A stretch of DNA of 64,000 nucleotides from Paraburkholderia dioscoreae (GCF_902459535.1 NZ_LR699553.1:3906001-3970000), one strand, 5' to 3'. Numbered from the stretch's first letter, positions 52,513 to 63,499 are shown. Notes: generated by a model from the letters alone, not told the origin. A program made the numbers and translations.

Positions 52513-54249
52513 TTAGCGGGCCAACGCTGCGCGAACCTTGCCGATCACCGTTTGCGCGGCGTCTTCGACCGGCAGCAGCGTCGCCTCAGCGTCGCGGCGG
52601 CCCTGATATTCGAGCTTGCCGTCCTTGAGGCCACGGTCGCCGATTACGAGGCGATGCGGCACACCGATCAGTTCCCAGTCGGCGAACATGACGCCGGGGC
52701 GCTCGCCGCGGTCGTCGAGGATCACGTCGATGCCCGCCTCGACGAGCGTTGCGTACAGCTTGTCGGCCGCCTCGCGCACGGCTTCGCTGCGGTCATAACC
52801 CATCGGGCACAGCACGACTTCGAACGGCGCGATCGATTCCGGCCAGATGATGCCTCTATCGTCGAAATTCTGTTCGATCGCGGCGCCCAGGATACGCGTG
52901 ACGCCGATACCGTAGCAGCCCATTTCCATCGGGCGCGGCTTGCCGGTTTCGTCGAGGCAGGTCGCGTTCATGGCTTCGGAATACTTGGTGCCGAGCTGGA
53001 ACACGTGGCCCACTTCGATACCGCGGCAGATGTCGATCACACCCTTGCCGTCCGGCGACGGATCGCCCTTCTTCACGTTGCGAATGTCGGCGACGACCGG
53101 TTCCGGCAGATCGCGGCCCCAGTTCACGCCGGTGGTGTGGTAATCCACCTCGTTCGAGCCGACCACGAAGTCGCTCATGTTCGCGACCGTGCGATCCGCC
53201 ACGACCTTGACCGGCTTCTTCGTGTTGAGCGGGCCGAGGTAGCCCGGCGGCGTGCCGAAGGTTTCGATGATTTCAGCCTCGGTCGCCATACGGAAATCGG
53301 CCAGACCCGGCAGCTTGCTCGCCTTGATCTCGTTCAGATCGTGGTCGCCGCGTAGCATCAGCAGCCAGATAGTCGGCCCGGCGCCTTCGTTCTCGGTTGC
53401 GAGAATGATCGACTTGATGGTGCGCTCAAGCGGAATGTTCAGCAGCTCGGCCACGGCCTCGCACTTTGCCTTGCCGGGCGTGGCGGTCTTCTTCATTTCC
53501 TCGGCGGGCGCCGCGCGTTCCGCGTGGAGCGGCAGCGCTTCAGCCGCCTCGACGTTCGCCGCGAAGTCGGAGGTCGGGCAATAGGCAATCGCGTCTTCAC
53601 CGGTCTCGGCAATCACGTGAAATTCGTGCGAGCCGCTGCCGCCGATCGAACCGTTGTCCGCCGCCACCGCGCGGAAGTCCAGACCGAGGCGCGTGAAGAT
53701 GCGCACGTACGCGTCGTACATCTTGCGATACGACTCGCGCAGACCGTCCATGTCCTTGTCGAACGAGTAGGCATCTTTCATGATGAATTCGCGCCCGCGC
53801 ATCACGCCGAAACGCGGACGGATCTCGTCGCGGAACTTTGTCTGGACCTGATAGAAGTTCACCGGCAACTGCCGATAGCTCTTGATCTGATTACGCGCAA
53901 TATCAGTGACCACTTCTTCGTGGGTCGGTCCGATCACGAAATCGGACTGCTTGCGGTCCTTGAAGCGCAGCAGCTCGGGGCCGTACTTTTCCCAGCGGCC
54001 CGATTCCTGCCACAACTCGGCCGGCTGCACGGCCGGCATCAACAACTCGATCGCGCCTGCCCGGTTCATTTCTTCGCGCACGATGGCTTCCACCTTGCGG
54101 ATCGAGCGCAGGCCGATCGGCAGGTAGTTATAGATACCGCCGGCGACGCGCCGGATCATGCCGGCACGCACCATGAGCTTGTGGCTGACGATCTCTGCGT
54201 CGGCGGGAGCTTCTTTGAGGGTACCGATAAAGAAACGGGAAGCTTTCAT
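52513..54249 (-). CDS. proS: Proline-tRNA ligase
   Basis: 578 residues. Class II synthetase charging tRNA-Pro. Motif 1 region GLRSIRKVEAIVREEM, motif 2 FRDEIRPRFGVMRGREFIMKDAYSFD, an editing (INS) insertion of about 180 residues (roughly 225-400: EALPLHAERAAPAEEM to DIRNVKKGDPSPDG), motif 3 GCYGIGVTRIL and a C-terminal anticodon-binding domain. The bacterial type. marC follows 12 bases downstream; rppH is divergent. Confidence 0.97.
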   Translation of the reverse strand: MKASRFFIGTLKEAPADAEIVSHKLMVRAGMIRRVAGGIYNYLPIGLRSIRKVEAIVREEMNRAGAIELLMPAVQPAELWQESGRWEKYGPELLRFKDRKQSDFVIGPTHEEVVTDIARNQIKSYRQLPVNFYQVQTKFRDEIRPRFGVMRGREFIMKDAYSFDKDMDGLRESYRKMYDAYVRIFTRLGLDFRAVAADNGSIGGSGSHEFHVIAETGEDAIAYCPTSDFAANVEAAEALPLHAERAAPAEEMKKTATPGKAKCEAVAELLNIPLERTIKSIILATENEGAGPTIWLLMLRGDHDLNEIKASKLPGLADFRMATEAEIIETFGTPPGYLGPLNTKKPVKVVADRTVANMSDFVVGSNEVDYHTTGVNWGRDLPEPVVADIRNVKKGDPSPDGKGVIDICRGIEVGHVFQLGTKYSEAMNATCLDETGKPRPMEMGCYGIGVTRILGAAIEQNFDDRGIIWPESIAPFEVVLCPMGYDRSEAVREAADKLYATLVEAGIDVILDDRGERPGVMFADWELIGVPHRLVIGDRGLKDGKLEYQGRRDAEATLLPVEDAAQTVIGKVRAALAR

Positions 54250-54554
54250 TCAGATTATCCAAAAGCGGCGGCTCCGGAGGGACCGCCCGAAAGGTGAAAA
54301 CGGTGGGAAATCGACACAGATCCGGCTCTGAGCCGGCACGGCTCACCTGACAATGACACTGAGCGCTGGCCGCCCGCGGCGCCCAGGCCGCCGCGCAAAG
54401 CCTTTGCACAAGGGATAAGGCACGGAAAGACTGACAGGCTACCGCAAACACGGCGCCTTTTGCGGCGAATCGTTCCAATCTGGTGCGAATCGGTGCGTCA
54501 GGTCCGTTATCTGTTTATAATCAAAGCAATTTTAAAGGATTCGAAGGTGGTTGT

Positions 54555-55304
54555 ATGCTGGATCGTGAAGGCTTTCGCCCGAACGTCGGCATCATCCTCT
54601 TGAACGCGCACAACGAGGTGTTTTGGGGCAAACGGCTCCGTGAACATTCCTGGCAGTTTCCGCAAGGGGGCATCAAGTACGGAGAGACCCCCGTGCAAGC
54701 GATGTATCGGGAGTTACACGAAGAAACCGGGCTGCTTCCTGAGCACGTCAAGGTGATTGGTCGCACGCGCGACTGGTTGCGTTACGAGGTGCCTGACAAG
54801 TTCATCAAGCGCGAAGTACGCGGTCATTACCGCGGCCAGAAACAAATCTGGTTTTTGCTCCGGATGGTTGGACGCGACTGCGACATCTGCTTGCGCGCCA
54901 CCGACCACCCTGAGTTCGATGCGTGGCGCTGGAACGAGTACTGGGTGCCGCTCGACTGTGTGATCGAGTTCAAGCGGGATGTGTATCAGTTGGCGCTGAC
55001 GGAGCTGTCCCGTTTCATGCGCCGGGCTGCGCCGCGTGCGGAAAAACCTGGCGGGCATCATGGGCCGCGTTATCCCCGGATAGCGTCGTCAATGGAAAAT
55101 CCGCCGGATTCCACGGTAATGACGGTGACCACCGTAACCTCGGTGACATCCGTCAGCATCGAAACATCGGTTCACGCAACGATCGCGTCCGATTGCGGTC
55201 CGGGCTCCGGGTCAACGGCCGAGGTAGGTGCCGCGCCGGAACACGAAGACGAATCGGCGCGCGAAACGGCCGGCTCGCTGTTCCGCCCGGGCGTGCGCAA
55301 TTAA
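54555..55304 (+). CDS. rppH: RNA pyrophosphohydrolase with C-terminal extension
   Basis: 249 residues from the ATG at 54555 (MLDREGFRPNVGIILLN), the usual RppH start. Removes pyrophosphate from the 5' end of mRNA to trigger RNase E decay. The Nudix box GGIKYGETPVQAMYRELHEETGL, the KRLREHSWQFPQGG and QKQIWFLLR strands match. The catalytic domain ends near residue 165; the remaining 80 residues are Thr/Val/Ser-rich (TVMTVTTVTSVTSVS) then acidic, an extension not found in E. coli RppH (176 residues). Confidence 0.94.
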   Translation: MLDREGFRPNVGIILLNAHNEVFWGKRLREHSWQFPQGGIKYGETPVQAMYRELHEETGLLPEHVKVIGRTRDWLRYEVPDKFIKREVRGHYRGQKQIWFLLRMVGRDCDICLRATDHPEFDAWRWNEYWVPLDCVIEFKRDVYQLALTELSRFMRRAAPRAEKPGGHHGPRYPRIASSMENPPDSTVMTVTTVTSVTSVSIETSVHATIASDCGPGSGSTAEVGAAPEHEDESARETAGSLFRPGVRN

Positions 55305-55381
55305 CAACTCTGTGCGGCTGTCCACGCCGCCTCTCTCTGGCGCGGCTCGTCGAGCCGCGCCAGTGTTTCGAGGAAATCATA

Positions 55382-55939
55382 TTGAAAGCACTTGCTCTCG
55401 TCGTGGCGTGCGTCGCCACCGGCGCCCTGCTGGCTGGCTGTTCGAGCGCCGGCAAACCTACCAATAAAGACGACAGCGCGTTCACGTATTTGCTGGACCG
55501 GCAGAGCAACTGGGTTGAGAACAAGGTGGGCACTCTGCCGCCGTTGCCACAAGACTCGAATCTGCTGCCCTTCGAAGTTTCCGGCAATACGCCGCTGCAG
55601 TTCGCGGTCGATCGCAACTCGCTCACCGTCGGCTCCGACGGCGTGGTCCGCTATACGGTGGTCGTGACGAGCGCGAGCGGCGCTCGCAACGTGAACTACG
55701 AAGGGATCCGCTGCGACACATACGAATGGCGCCTGTATGCCGGCCTCAATGCGGACCACGACGGGTGGGACACAACGGTCGCGAATGATTTCACGCGCAT
55801 CGAGAACGGCACGCTGAACGCTTACCATGCCGCGCTGTATCAGGATTATCTGTGCGCGAACAAGATGCCGATGGGGAATGCAAAGACGATTCTGGAGAAC
55901 ATCCGCTACAAGCGCACGGCGAGTTCGTTGATCCACTGA
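55382..55939 (+). CDS. CNP1-like family lipoprotein
   Basis: 185 residues from a TTG at 55382 with GAGGA upstream; no in-frame ATG precedes the signal. Signal peptide LALVVACVATGALLAGC with Cys20 as lipid-attachment site. The mature domain (WVENKVGTLPPLPQDSNLLPFEVSG, RYTVVVTSASGARNVNYEGIRCDTYEWRLYA, YLCANKMP) matches the CNP1-like family of betaproteobacterial envelope proteins. Function unknown. Follows rppH by 77 bases and ends at a strong terminator. Confidence 0.85.
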   Translation: MKALALVVACVATGALLAGCSSAGKPTNKDDSAFTYLLDRQSNWVENKVGTLPPLPQDSNLLPFEVSGNTPLQFAVDRNSLTVGSDGVVRYTVVVTSASGARNVNYEGIRCDTYEWRLYAGLNADHDGWDTTVANDFTRIENGTLNAYHAALYQDYLCANKMPMGNAKTILENIRYKRTASSLIH

Positions 55940-55991
55940 GGTACTTTACTGAGCGCGCCTTGAATTTGAGCGCGTTTGAGTAGCAGACGAG

Positions 55992-56029
55992 AAAAAGCCG
56001 TTCCAGCTTCCTGCTGGAACGGCTTTTTT
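55992..56029. terminator. Bidirectional terminator between the CNP1-like gene and proB
   Basis: A 16-bp perfect stem (AAAAAGCCGTTCCAGC / GCTGGAACGGCTTTTT) with a TTCCT loop, T6 on one side and A5 on the other, between converging genes. Confidence 0.9.
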
Positions 56030-56075
56030 GTTTGCCGTGCTTGTGCGCGCGCCTGCGCCCGCGCCGATTAGTGAC

Positions 56076-57194
56076 TCAGACCAACACCAGGTTGTCGCGG
56101 TGAATCAACTCAGGCTCCAGCATATAGCCGAGCACCGATTCGATTTCGCCACTCGGACGCCGTTGGATCAGCTTGGTTTCAGCGCTGCTGTAGTTCGTCA
56201 GGCCGCGCGCCACTTCTCGGCCCGCGGCGCTCAGACAGGCAATCACCTCACCGCGCGCAAACGCGCCCTGAACACCGACGATGCCAATGGGCAGCAGGCT
56301 CTTGCCGCCTTCAGTGAGCTTTTCGACTGCGCCGTCGTCGATCACGACATGGCCACGCACCTGCAGATGATCCGCCATCCATTGCTTGCGCGCCGCTATC
56401 CGTGCCGTGCGCGCGATCAACTGCGTGCCGATCGCCTCGCCCGATGCAAGCCGCGACAACACGTCCACTTCGCGCCCGCTCGCGATCACCGTATTCGCGC
56501 CGCTGTGAGCCGCGCGCTTAGCGGCCAGAATCTTGGTCAGCATGCCGCCGCGCCCAAGGCTCGAGCCCGCGCCGCCCGCCATTGCTTCCAGTTCTGGCGC
56601 GCCGGCATCGGCCTGCTGGACGAGGGTGGCGGCCGGATCCTTGCGCGGGTCGGCGGTAAAGAGCCCTTGCTGATCGGTGAGGATGACAAGCGCGTCCCCT
56701 TCGATCAGGTTCGCGACGAGCGCGCCCAGTGTGTCGTTGTCGCCGAATTTAATTTCGTCGGTGACGACCGTGTCGTTCTCGTTGATGATCGGCACCACGC
56801 CCAGGCGCAAAAGCGTGAGCAGCGTGGAGCGCGCATTCAGATAGCGTTCGCGGTCGGCCAGGTCCGCGTGAGTCAGCAGAATCTGCGCGGTCTGAATGGA
56901 ATGCTCGGCAAAGCGGCTTTCGTAGACTTGCGCAAGACCCATTTGACCGACGGCCGCAGCCGCTTGCAGTTCGTCGATCTCGCGCGGCCGCTTGGTCCAG
57001 CCGAGCCGTTGCATCCCTTCGGCAATGGCGCCCGAACTCACGAGCACCACCTCCTTGCCTTGCGCGCGCAGGGCGGCAATCTGTCCGGCCCACCGGCCGA
57101 TAGCGGCATGATCGAGGCCGCGCCCGTCATTCGTGACGAGGCTCGAACCCACTTTCACTACCAATCGCCGTGAATCTGCGATGACGGAACGCAT
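56076..57194 (-). CDS. proB: Glutamate 5-kinase
   Basis: 372 residues. First step of proline synthesis, phosphorylating glutamate. Amino-acid kinase domain (VVKVGSSLVTNDGRG, VSSGAIAEGMQRLGW, NENDTVVTDEIKFGDND, GRGGMLTKILAAKRAAH) then a PUA domain from about 280 (VIDDGAVEKLTEGGKSLLPIGI, GLTNYSSAET). Same strand as obgE, 69 bases downstream of it; the rplU-rpmA-obgE-proB order is a common proteobacterial run. Confidence 0.96.
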   Translation of the reverse strand: MRSVIADSRRLVVKVGSSLVTNDGRGLDHAAIGRWAGQIAALRAQGKEVVLVSSGAIAEGMQRLGWTKRPREIDELQAAAAVGQMGLAQVYESRFAEHSIQTAQILLTHADLADRERYLNARSTLLTLLRLGVVPIINENDTVVTDEIKFGDNDTLGALVANLIEGDALVILTDQQGLFTADPRKDPAATLVQQADAGAPELEAMAGGAGSSLGRGGMLTKILAAKRAAHSGANTVIASGREVDVLSRLASGEAIGTQLIARTARIAARKQWMADHLQVRGHVVIDDGAVEKLTEGGKSLLPIGIVGVQGAFARGEVIACLSAAGREVARGLTNYSSAETKLIQRRPSGEIESVLGYMLEPELIHRDNLVLV

Positions 57195-57263
57195 TGTGCG
57201 CAGTCTCCAAGATGACGCGTGGTGCAGACCGGCAACCCACTCAGGCGCCGGTGCTCGAGCTTC

Positions 57264-58385
57264 TTATTGTTGCGGGTCGGCGCTGGAATCGTCCGCTGCA
57301 ACAGGGTCTTGCGGCTTTGCACGGAAACGGACGTCGGCGGCGAGATCTTCGGCTTCGGCCGCGCGCTGTGCGTCCGAATGCGCGGCGATGTGATCGAACA
57401 CCGCGTAGCAAAGATTTTCACAGCCCTGGCCGGTCAGCGCCGAGATTTCGAACACCGGACCATCCCAGCCGAAGCCTTCGATGAATGCCGAGACCCGCGC
57501 TTCACGCTCGTCTTCCGGCACCATATCCAGCTTGTTCAACACGAGCCAGCGCGGCTTTTCATACAGCAGTTCGTCGTACTTGCGCAGTTCGTTGACGATC
57601 GCCTTGGCTTCCGCGACCGGATCGACAGATTCGTCGAACGGCGCGAGGTCGACGATATGCAGCAACAAGCCCGTGCGCTGCAGATGGCGCAGGAACTGGT
57701 GACCGAGGCCCGCGCCCTCCGCCGCGCCTTCGATCAGTCCGGGAATGTCCGCGATCACGAAGCTGCGGCTCGGCCCGACACGCACCACGCCGAGATTCGG
57801 CGCGAGCGTGGTGAACGGGTAATCGGCGATCTTCGGCCTTGCGTTCGACACCGACGCGATAAAGGTCGACTTGCCCGCGTTCGGCATGCCGAGCAGACCG
57901 ACGTCCGCTAGCACCTTCAGCTCGAGGCGCACCATGCGGCGCTCGCCCGGCTTGCCGTCGGTCTTCTGACGAGGCGCGCGGTTCGTACTGGATTTGAAAT
58001 GCAGGTTACCGAGACCGCCCGCACCGCCCTGAGCGATCTGCACGCTCTGGTTGTGCTCGGTCAGATCGGCGATCAGCTCGCCGGTCTCCATGTCGGTGAT
58101 CGTGGTGCCCACCGGCATGCGCAGCGTGATGTCGTCGCCGCCCTTGCCGTAGCAGTCCGCGCCGCGGCCGTTTTCGCCGTTGCGCGCCAGGTGCTTCTTG
58201 GCGTAGCGGTAATCGATCAGCGTATTGATGTTGCGGTCCGCGACCGCGATCACGCTGCCGCCCCGGCCGCCGTCCCCGCCATCCGGGCCGCCGAACGGAA
58301 CGAATTTCTCGCGGCGCATCGACGCGCTGCCATCCCCTCCGTCGCCGGCGATGACTTCAATCCTCGCTTCGTCAATGAACTTCAT
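57264..58385 (-). CDS. obgE: GTPase ObgE/CgtA
   Basis: 373 residues. Essential 50S-associated GTPase. Obg glycine-rich domain at about 1-160 (GGDGSASMRREKF, GGPDGGDGGRGGSV, RMPVGTTITDMETGE), then G domain with GMPNAGKSTFIAS, TTLAPNLGVV (switch I), DIPGLIEGA and LNKLDMV. The C-terminal 40 residues are an acidic tail. Separated from rpmA by a strong terminator. Confidence 0.97.
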   Translation of the reverse strand: MKFIDEARIEVIAGDGGDGSASMRREKFVPFGGPDGGDGGRGGSVIAVADRNINTLIDYRYAKKHLARNGENGRGADCYGKGGDDITLRMPVGTTITDMETGELIADLTEHNQSVQIAQGGAGGLGNLHFKSSTNRAPRQKTDGKPGERRMVRLELKVLADVGLLGMPNAGKSTFIASVSNARPKIADYPFTTLAPNLGVVRVGPSRSFVIADIPGLIEGAAEGAGLGHQFLRHLQRTGLLLHIVDLAPFDESVDPVAEAKAIVNELRKYDELLYEKPRWLVLNKLDMVPEDEREARVSAFIEGFGWDGPVFEISALTGQGCENLCYAVFDHIAAHSDAQRAAEAEDLAADVRFRAKPQDPVAADDSSADPQQ

Positions 58386-58544
58386 GCGTAACTCCGTCCC
58401 GTGGTGTGCTGCTAGATTGGGTTGCTACTGGATGATGCTATTTTGCCGCGCCCGGCGCGTGCTGATCAATCGACCGAACAGCATAGGCGCGCGGCCTGAG
58501 CGCATGCATTCGCGTTCATTCATCCGGCAAAAAAATGTCGGAAT

Positions 58545-58579
58545 AAAAAAAGCCCCGCTAACTTCGCGGGGCCTTTTTT
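58545..58579. terminator. Terminator between rpmA and obgE
   Basis: GCCCCGC (58552) and GCGGGGC (58566) pair around a seven-base loop, flanked by A7 on the left and T6 on the right. On the minus strand it gives a U7 tract after the rplU-rpmA transcript and would separate it from obgE. Confidence 0.85.
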
Positions 58580-58608
58580 CCGGTCCTGAAGCCCGTGCCT
58601 GAGTAAGC

Positions 58609-58872
58609 TCAGACTGCTGCCGGGACGACGTTGACCATGTGCTTCTTCGCTGCGCCCTTCGTCGAGAAATTGACGTGGCCGTCCGTCAGCGCGAACAAGG
58701 TGTGATCCTTGCCGATACCGACGTTTTCGCCCGGGTGCATACGCGTGCCGCGTTGGCGAACGATGATGCCGCCAGCGTTGATAGCCTGACCGCCGTAAAC
58801 CTTCACGCCGAGGCGCTTCGATTCGGAGTCGCGGCCGTTGCGGGATGATCCGCCTGCCTTTTTGTGTGCCAT
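58609..58872 (-). CDS. rpmA: Ribosomal protein L27
   Basis: 87 residues, the usual length. Part of the 50S peptidyl-transferase region. N-terminal AHKKAGGSSRNGRDSESKRL, then LGVKVYGGQAINAGGIIVRQRGTRMHPGENVGIGKDHTLFA, all characteristic. Follows rplU by 25 bases. Confidence 0.98.
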   Translation of the reverse strand: MAHKKAGGSSRNGRDSESKRLGVKVYGGQAINAGGIIVRQRGTRMHPGENVGIGKDHTLFALTDGHVNFSTKGAAKKHMVNVVPAAV

Positions 58873-58897
58873 TTGATTTGCTCCTTAACCGGTGCGC

Positions 58898-59209
58898 TTA
58901 CGCGTTGATCGCGTCGATGCGCAGTTCGGTATAGTTCTGGCGGTGGCCGCCATGCTTCTGGTAGTGCTTCCGGCGACGCATCTTGAAGATGGTCACTTTT
59001 GCGTGACGACCTTGCGACACGACGGTAGCCTTGACGGAAGCCCCACTGACCAGCGGCGTACCGAACTTAATCGATTCGCCTTCGCCCACTGCGAGAACCT
59101 GGTCGAGCGTGATTTCAGCGTCAATGTCTGCCGGTATCTGTTCTACTTTAAGTTTTTCGCCGACGGCAACTTTATACTGCTTGCCACCGGTTTTTATGAC
59201 CGCGTACAT
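58898..59209 (-). CDS. rplU: Ribosomal protein L21
   Basis: 103 residues from the ATG at 59209 (MYAVIKTGGKQYKV); 21 open codons upstream are not conserved. Binds 23S rRNA. KTGGKQYKVAVGEKLKVE and VTIFKMRRRKHYQKHGGHRQNYTELRI are diagnostic. First gene of the rplU-rpmA unit, divergent from ispB across about 245 bases. Confidence 0.98.
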   Translation of the reverse strand: MYAVIKTGGKQYKVAVGEKLKVEQIPADIDAEITLDQVLAVGEGESIKFGTPLVSGASVKATVVSQGRHAKVTIFKMRRRKHYQKHGGHRQNYTELRIDAINA

Positions 59210-59455
59210 TGAGAACCTCACTCTGTGTTCATTTTTCCCACGCACCGCGCGCGGAAACCCGTGATTATACATAGAGTTAGCTGCTCGGTCAAAACTCGTT
59301 GAGAGCCGCCGCGCGCCGCGCGCCGCGCCCGGCGCCTTGCCGCAAAGCTGCGGCGCGCGGCTCTGCCGCAGCCCGGAACGCCCCGCGCCGCAGCCTGCGA
59401 CCCGGAACTGCCGCGATTCGCCTTATAATTCGCGGCACTACCCAACTCAGCCATC

Positions 59456-60448
59456 ATGTCGTCGACTGCCACTCCCTCCTCCAACGCCGCCAGCCTGCTC
59501 GCTCCGATCGCCGAAGACATGCAGCAGGTCAATCGCGTCATACGGCACCGTCTTGCGTCCGACGTGATGCTGATCAACCAGATTTCCGAGTACATCATCA
59601 GCGCCGGCGGCAAACGGCTGCGGCCCGCGCTGCTGTTGCTGGTGGCCGGCGCGCTGGGTGAAACCACGGGGCACCGGCATGAACTGGCGGCGGTCGTCGA
59701 ATTCATCCATACGGCCACGCTGCTTCACGACGACGTGGTCGACGAATCCGACCTGCGGCGCGGCCGTCAGACGGCCAACGCGCTGTTCGGCAACGCCGCG
59801 AGCGTGCTGGTGGGCGATTTCCTGTACTCGCGCTCGTTCCAGATGATGGTCGGCGTGGGCAAGATGCGCGTCATGGAAATTCTGTCGGAGGCGACCAACA
59901 TCATCTCCGAAGGCGAAGTGCTGCAGCTCCTCAACATGCACGACGCCGACGTGGACGAAGCCCGCTACATGCAGGTGATTCGCTACAAGACAGCCAAGCT
60001 GTTCGAGGCCGCGGCCCAACTCGGCGCGGTGCTGGCCGGTTCGGACGCGAAAACCGAAGCGGCGGCGGCGGAATTCGGCCGGCGCATCGGCACAGCGTTC
60101 CAGATCATGGACGACTGGCTCGACTACACGGGCACGGCCGAATCGATGGGGAAAAATGCCGGCGACGACCTTCGCGAAGGCAAACCCACGCTCCCGCTGA
60201 TCTATCTGATCGAACGCGGCACGCCGGAGCAATCGGCGCTGGCACGGGAAGCAATCGAGCAAGGCGGCACGGATCGTTTCGACACCATTTTCGAGGCGAT
60301 CACGCGTTCCGGCGCACTGGATCACACGCTCGAATGCGCGAAACAGGAAGCCCAGGCCGCCGCGACCGCAATTTCTTCGTTTCCGGATTCCATTTTCAAA
60401 GATAGCCTGCTAGAATTATGTTCTTACTCGACGGCAAGACAGTCTTGA
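59456..60448 (+). CDS. ispB: Octaprenyl diphosphate synthase
   Basis: 330 residues. Makes the polyprenyl tail of ubiquinone from FPP and IPP. Both aspartate-rich motifs are intact: LLHDDVVDESDLRRG (first) and QIMDDWLDYTG (second), with AGGKRLRPALLLL and a GEVLQLLNMHD loop. The divergent rplU-rpmA pair and the downstream tRNA-Pro give the usual betaproteobacterial context. Confidence 0.95.
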   Translation: MSSTATPSSNAASLLAPIAEDMQQVNRVIRHRLASDVMLINQISEYIISAGGKRLRPALLLLVAGALGETTGHRHELAAVVEFIHTATLLHDDVVDESDLRRGRQTANALFGNAASVLVGDFLYSRSFQMMVGVGKMRVMEILSEATNIISEGEVLQLLNMHDADVDEARYMQVIRYKTAKLFEAAAQLGAVLAGSDAKTEAAAAEFGRRIGTAFQIMDDWLDYTGTAESMGKNAGDDLREGKPTLPLIYLIERGTPEQSALAREAIEQGGTDRFDTIFEAITRSGALDHTLECAKQEAQAAATAISSFPDSIFKDSLLELCSYSTARQS

Positions 60449-60497
60449 ACGAGACTGAAAGGCCGGGTTAGTCTGAATCGAGTCCGCAGTACAAAAT

Positions 60498-60574
60498 CGG
60501 GGTGTAGCTTAGCCTGGTAGAGCGCTACGTTCGGGACGTAGAGGCCGGAGGTTCGAATCCTCTCACCCCGACCA
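60498..60574 (+). tRNA. tRNA-Pro (anticodon CGG)
   Basis: 77 bases with encoded CCA. Acceptor arms CGGGGTG / CACCCCG (seven pairs), D arm with AGCCTGGTAG, anticodon stem CTACG/CGTAG around TTCGGGA (anticodon CGG, reads the CCG proline codon common in this GC-rich DNA), and T arm GGTTCGAATCC. Fifty bases after ispB. Confidence 0.97.
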
Positions 60575-60599
60575 GATTCGCCTTGTTAGTTCGAGGCTC

Positions 60600-60631
60600 A
60601 AAAAACCGCCCAGCTTGCTCGGCGGTTTTTT
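60600..60631 (+). terminator. Terminator downstream of tRNA-Pro
   Basis: AAAAAACCGCC and GGCGGTTTTTT form an 11-bp stem with a ten-base loop; the last six bases give the U tract. It begins 26 bases after the tRNA. Confidence 0.85.
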
Positions 60632-60774
60632 GTTTTGGATCACGCAAGTTGCTAGTTTCACGCGCAACGCCCTGTGCCGCTGCCGCCCGCCCTGTCTTTA
60701 GCCGCCAGCCGCGAAGGCTCTGGCAAACCCCTCTGCTATATTCTCTCCATCCTTTCCCCTATCCTTCACGACGC

Positions 60775-62073
60775 GTGGAACAACTTCCCTTATGGGCGCA
60801 GATCGGCGCCGTCTTTCTGCTGCTTATCTGCTCGAGTTTTTTTTCGAGCTCCGAAACGGCGATGATGGCGATCAACCGCCATCGCCTGAAACATCTCGCC
60901 AACCAGAATGCGCTCGGCGCCAAAACCACTCAGGGTCTGCTCGCGCATACCGATCAGTTGCTGAGCGTCGTGCTGATCGGCAACAACCTGTTCAATACGA
61001 TCATTCCGGTGCTCACCACCTCGATCGCGCTGCACACGTTCGGCCGCAATAACCTGGTGCTGTCGATCGCGACCGGTATCGTCGCGTTTCTGATCATCGT
61101 GTTCGCGGAGATCACGCCGAAAATCGTCGGCGCAACGTTCCCGGAAAAGATCGCGCTGCCGGCCAGCCTGCTGATCGCGCCGATGATGCGCGTTGCCAAA
61201 CCGCTCATCTGGTTCGTCAATCTGTTTGCGAATGGCATCCTGCGCGTGCTGCATATCAATACGAAAGGCGTGCGCGATCAGCGCCTGTCCACCGAAGAGT
61301 TGCGCACCATCGTGCTCGAGTCCGGCAGCTTCATGCCGACCAAGCACCGCAGCATTCTGCTGAACCTGTTCGACCTCGAAAACATTTCCGTCGACGACGT
61401 GATGATCCCGCGCCGCCGCATCGAGGCGCTCGACTTCGACGCGCCGTTCGAACAGATCCTGCATCAGTTGGAAACCTGCTATCACAACAAGCTGATCGTT
61501 TATCAAGGCGACATCGACCGGGTGCTCGGCGTGCTGCACGTACGCAAGACGCTGGCCGCCCTGCACAACCAGGAACTGGAGCGCGAGACGCTGCGCGAGT
61601 TGCTCGCCGAACCGTATTTCGTGCCGAGCGGCACGCCCGTGTTCCAGCAATTGCAATACTTCCAGGAGAGCCGTCACCGCACGGCGCTGGTTGTCAACGA
61701 ATATGGCGAGTTGCAAGGCCTCGTCACGCCGGAAGACATCATCGAAGAACTGATCGGTGAATTCACCACGTCGATTCCGCGTAGCGCCAATTCGCGCGGC
61801 GGCTGGAACGACAACGGCGAATGCATCGTGGCAGGCAGCATGCCGCTGCGCGAATTGAACCGCTGGCTGCAACTCGCGCTGCCCACCGACGGGCCGAAAA
61901 CGCTCAATGGCCTGATTCTCGAAATCCTCGAAGATATCCCCGACGGCGACGTGTGCGTGCAGATCGGCGAAGTCAAACTGGAAGTGATGCGTAGCGACGA
62001 TCAGGCGATTCGCACCGTCAAGCTGTTCAGGCCGCCGGTGCGCGCGAAAGCCGCCAAGGTCTTGCGCAGCTAG
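60775..62073 (+). CDS. CNNM/HlyC-CorC family membrane protein with CBS domains
   Basis: 432 residues from a GTG at 60775 (VEQLPLWAQIGAVFL), the family-typical start, though the ribosome site is weak. DUF21 membrane domain: SSFFSSSETAMMAINRHRL, QLLSVVLIGNNLFNT and VFAEITPKIVGA with four helices. Then a CBS pair (about 200-340: VMIPRRRIEALDFDAP, ALVVNEYGELQGLVTPEDIIEELIGE) and a CorC/HlyC transporter-associated domain. Family members affect Mg/Co or other cation balance. Likely monocistronic. Confidence 0.9.
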   Translation: MEQLPLWAQIGAVFLLLICSSFFSSSETAMMAINRHRLKHLANQNALGAKTTQGLLAHTDQLLSVVLIGNNLFNTIIPVLTTSIALHTFGRNNLVLSIATGIVAFLIIVFAEITPKIVGATFPEKIALPASLLIAPMMRVAKPLIWFVNLFANGILRVLHINTKGVRDQRLSTEELRTIVLESGSFMPTKHRSILLNLFDLENISVDDVMIPRRRIEALDFDAPFEQILHQLETCYHNKLIVYQGDIDRVLGVLHVRKTLAALHNQELERETLRELLAEPYFVPSGTPVFQQLQYFQESRHRTALVVNEYGELQGLVTPEDIIEELIGEFTTSIPRSANSRGGWNDNGECIVAGSMPLRELNRWLQLALPTDGPKTLNGLILEILEDIPDGDVCVQIGEVKLEVMRSDDQAIRTVKLFRPPVRAKAAKVLRS

Positions 62074-62203
62074 GCGCGACACGGCACAGCATCGCATAGG
62101 CGCGCAGCGCGCGCCATTAGCCGAATGGCTGAATGGCGGCGCCCCCCGCCGTACCGGAAGATGAAGCTGTCGTGTACTACAGGCGGCTCATCACCGGTCT
62201 CTC

Positions 62204-63495
<1,292 letters not shown>

Positions 63496-63499
<4 letters not shown>

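Noticed and set aside
60498..60574. tRNA-Pro as integration site for a mobile element
   Set aside because: No repeated 3' end of the tRNA and no integrase gene nearby; flanked by housekeeping genes.
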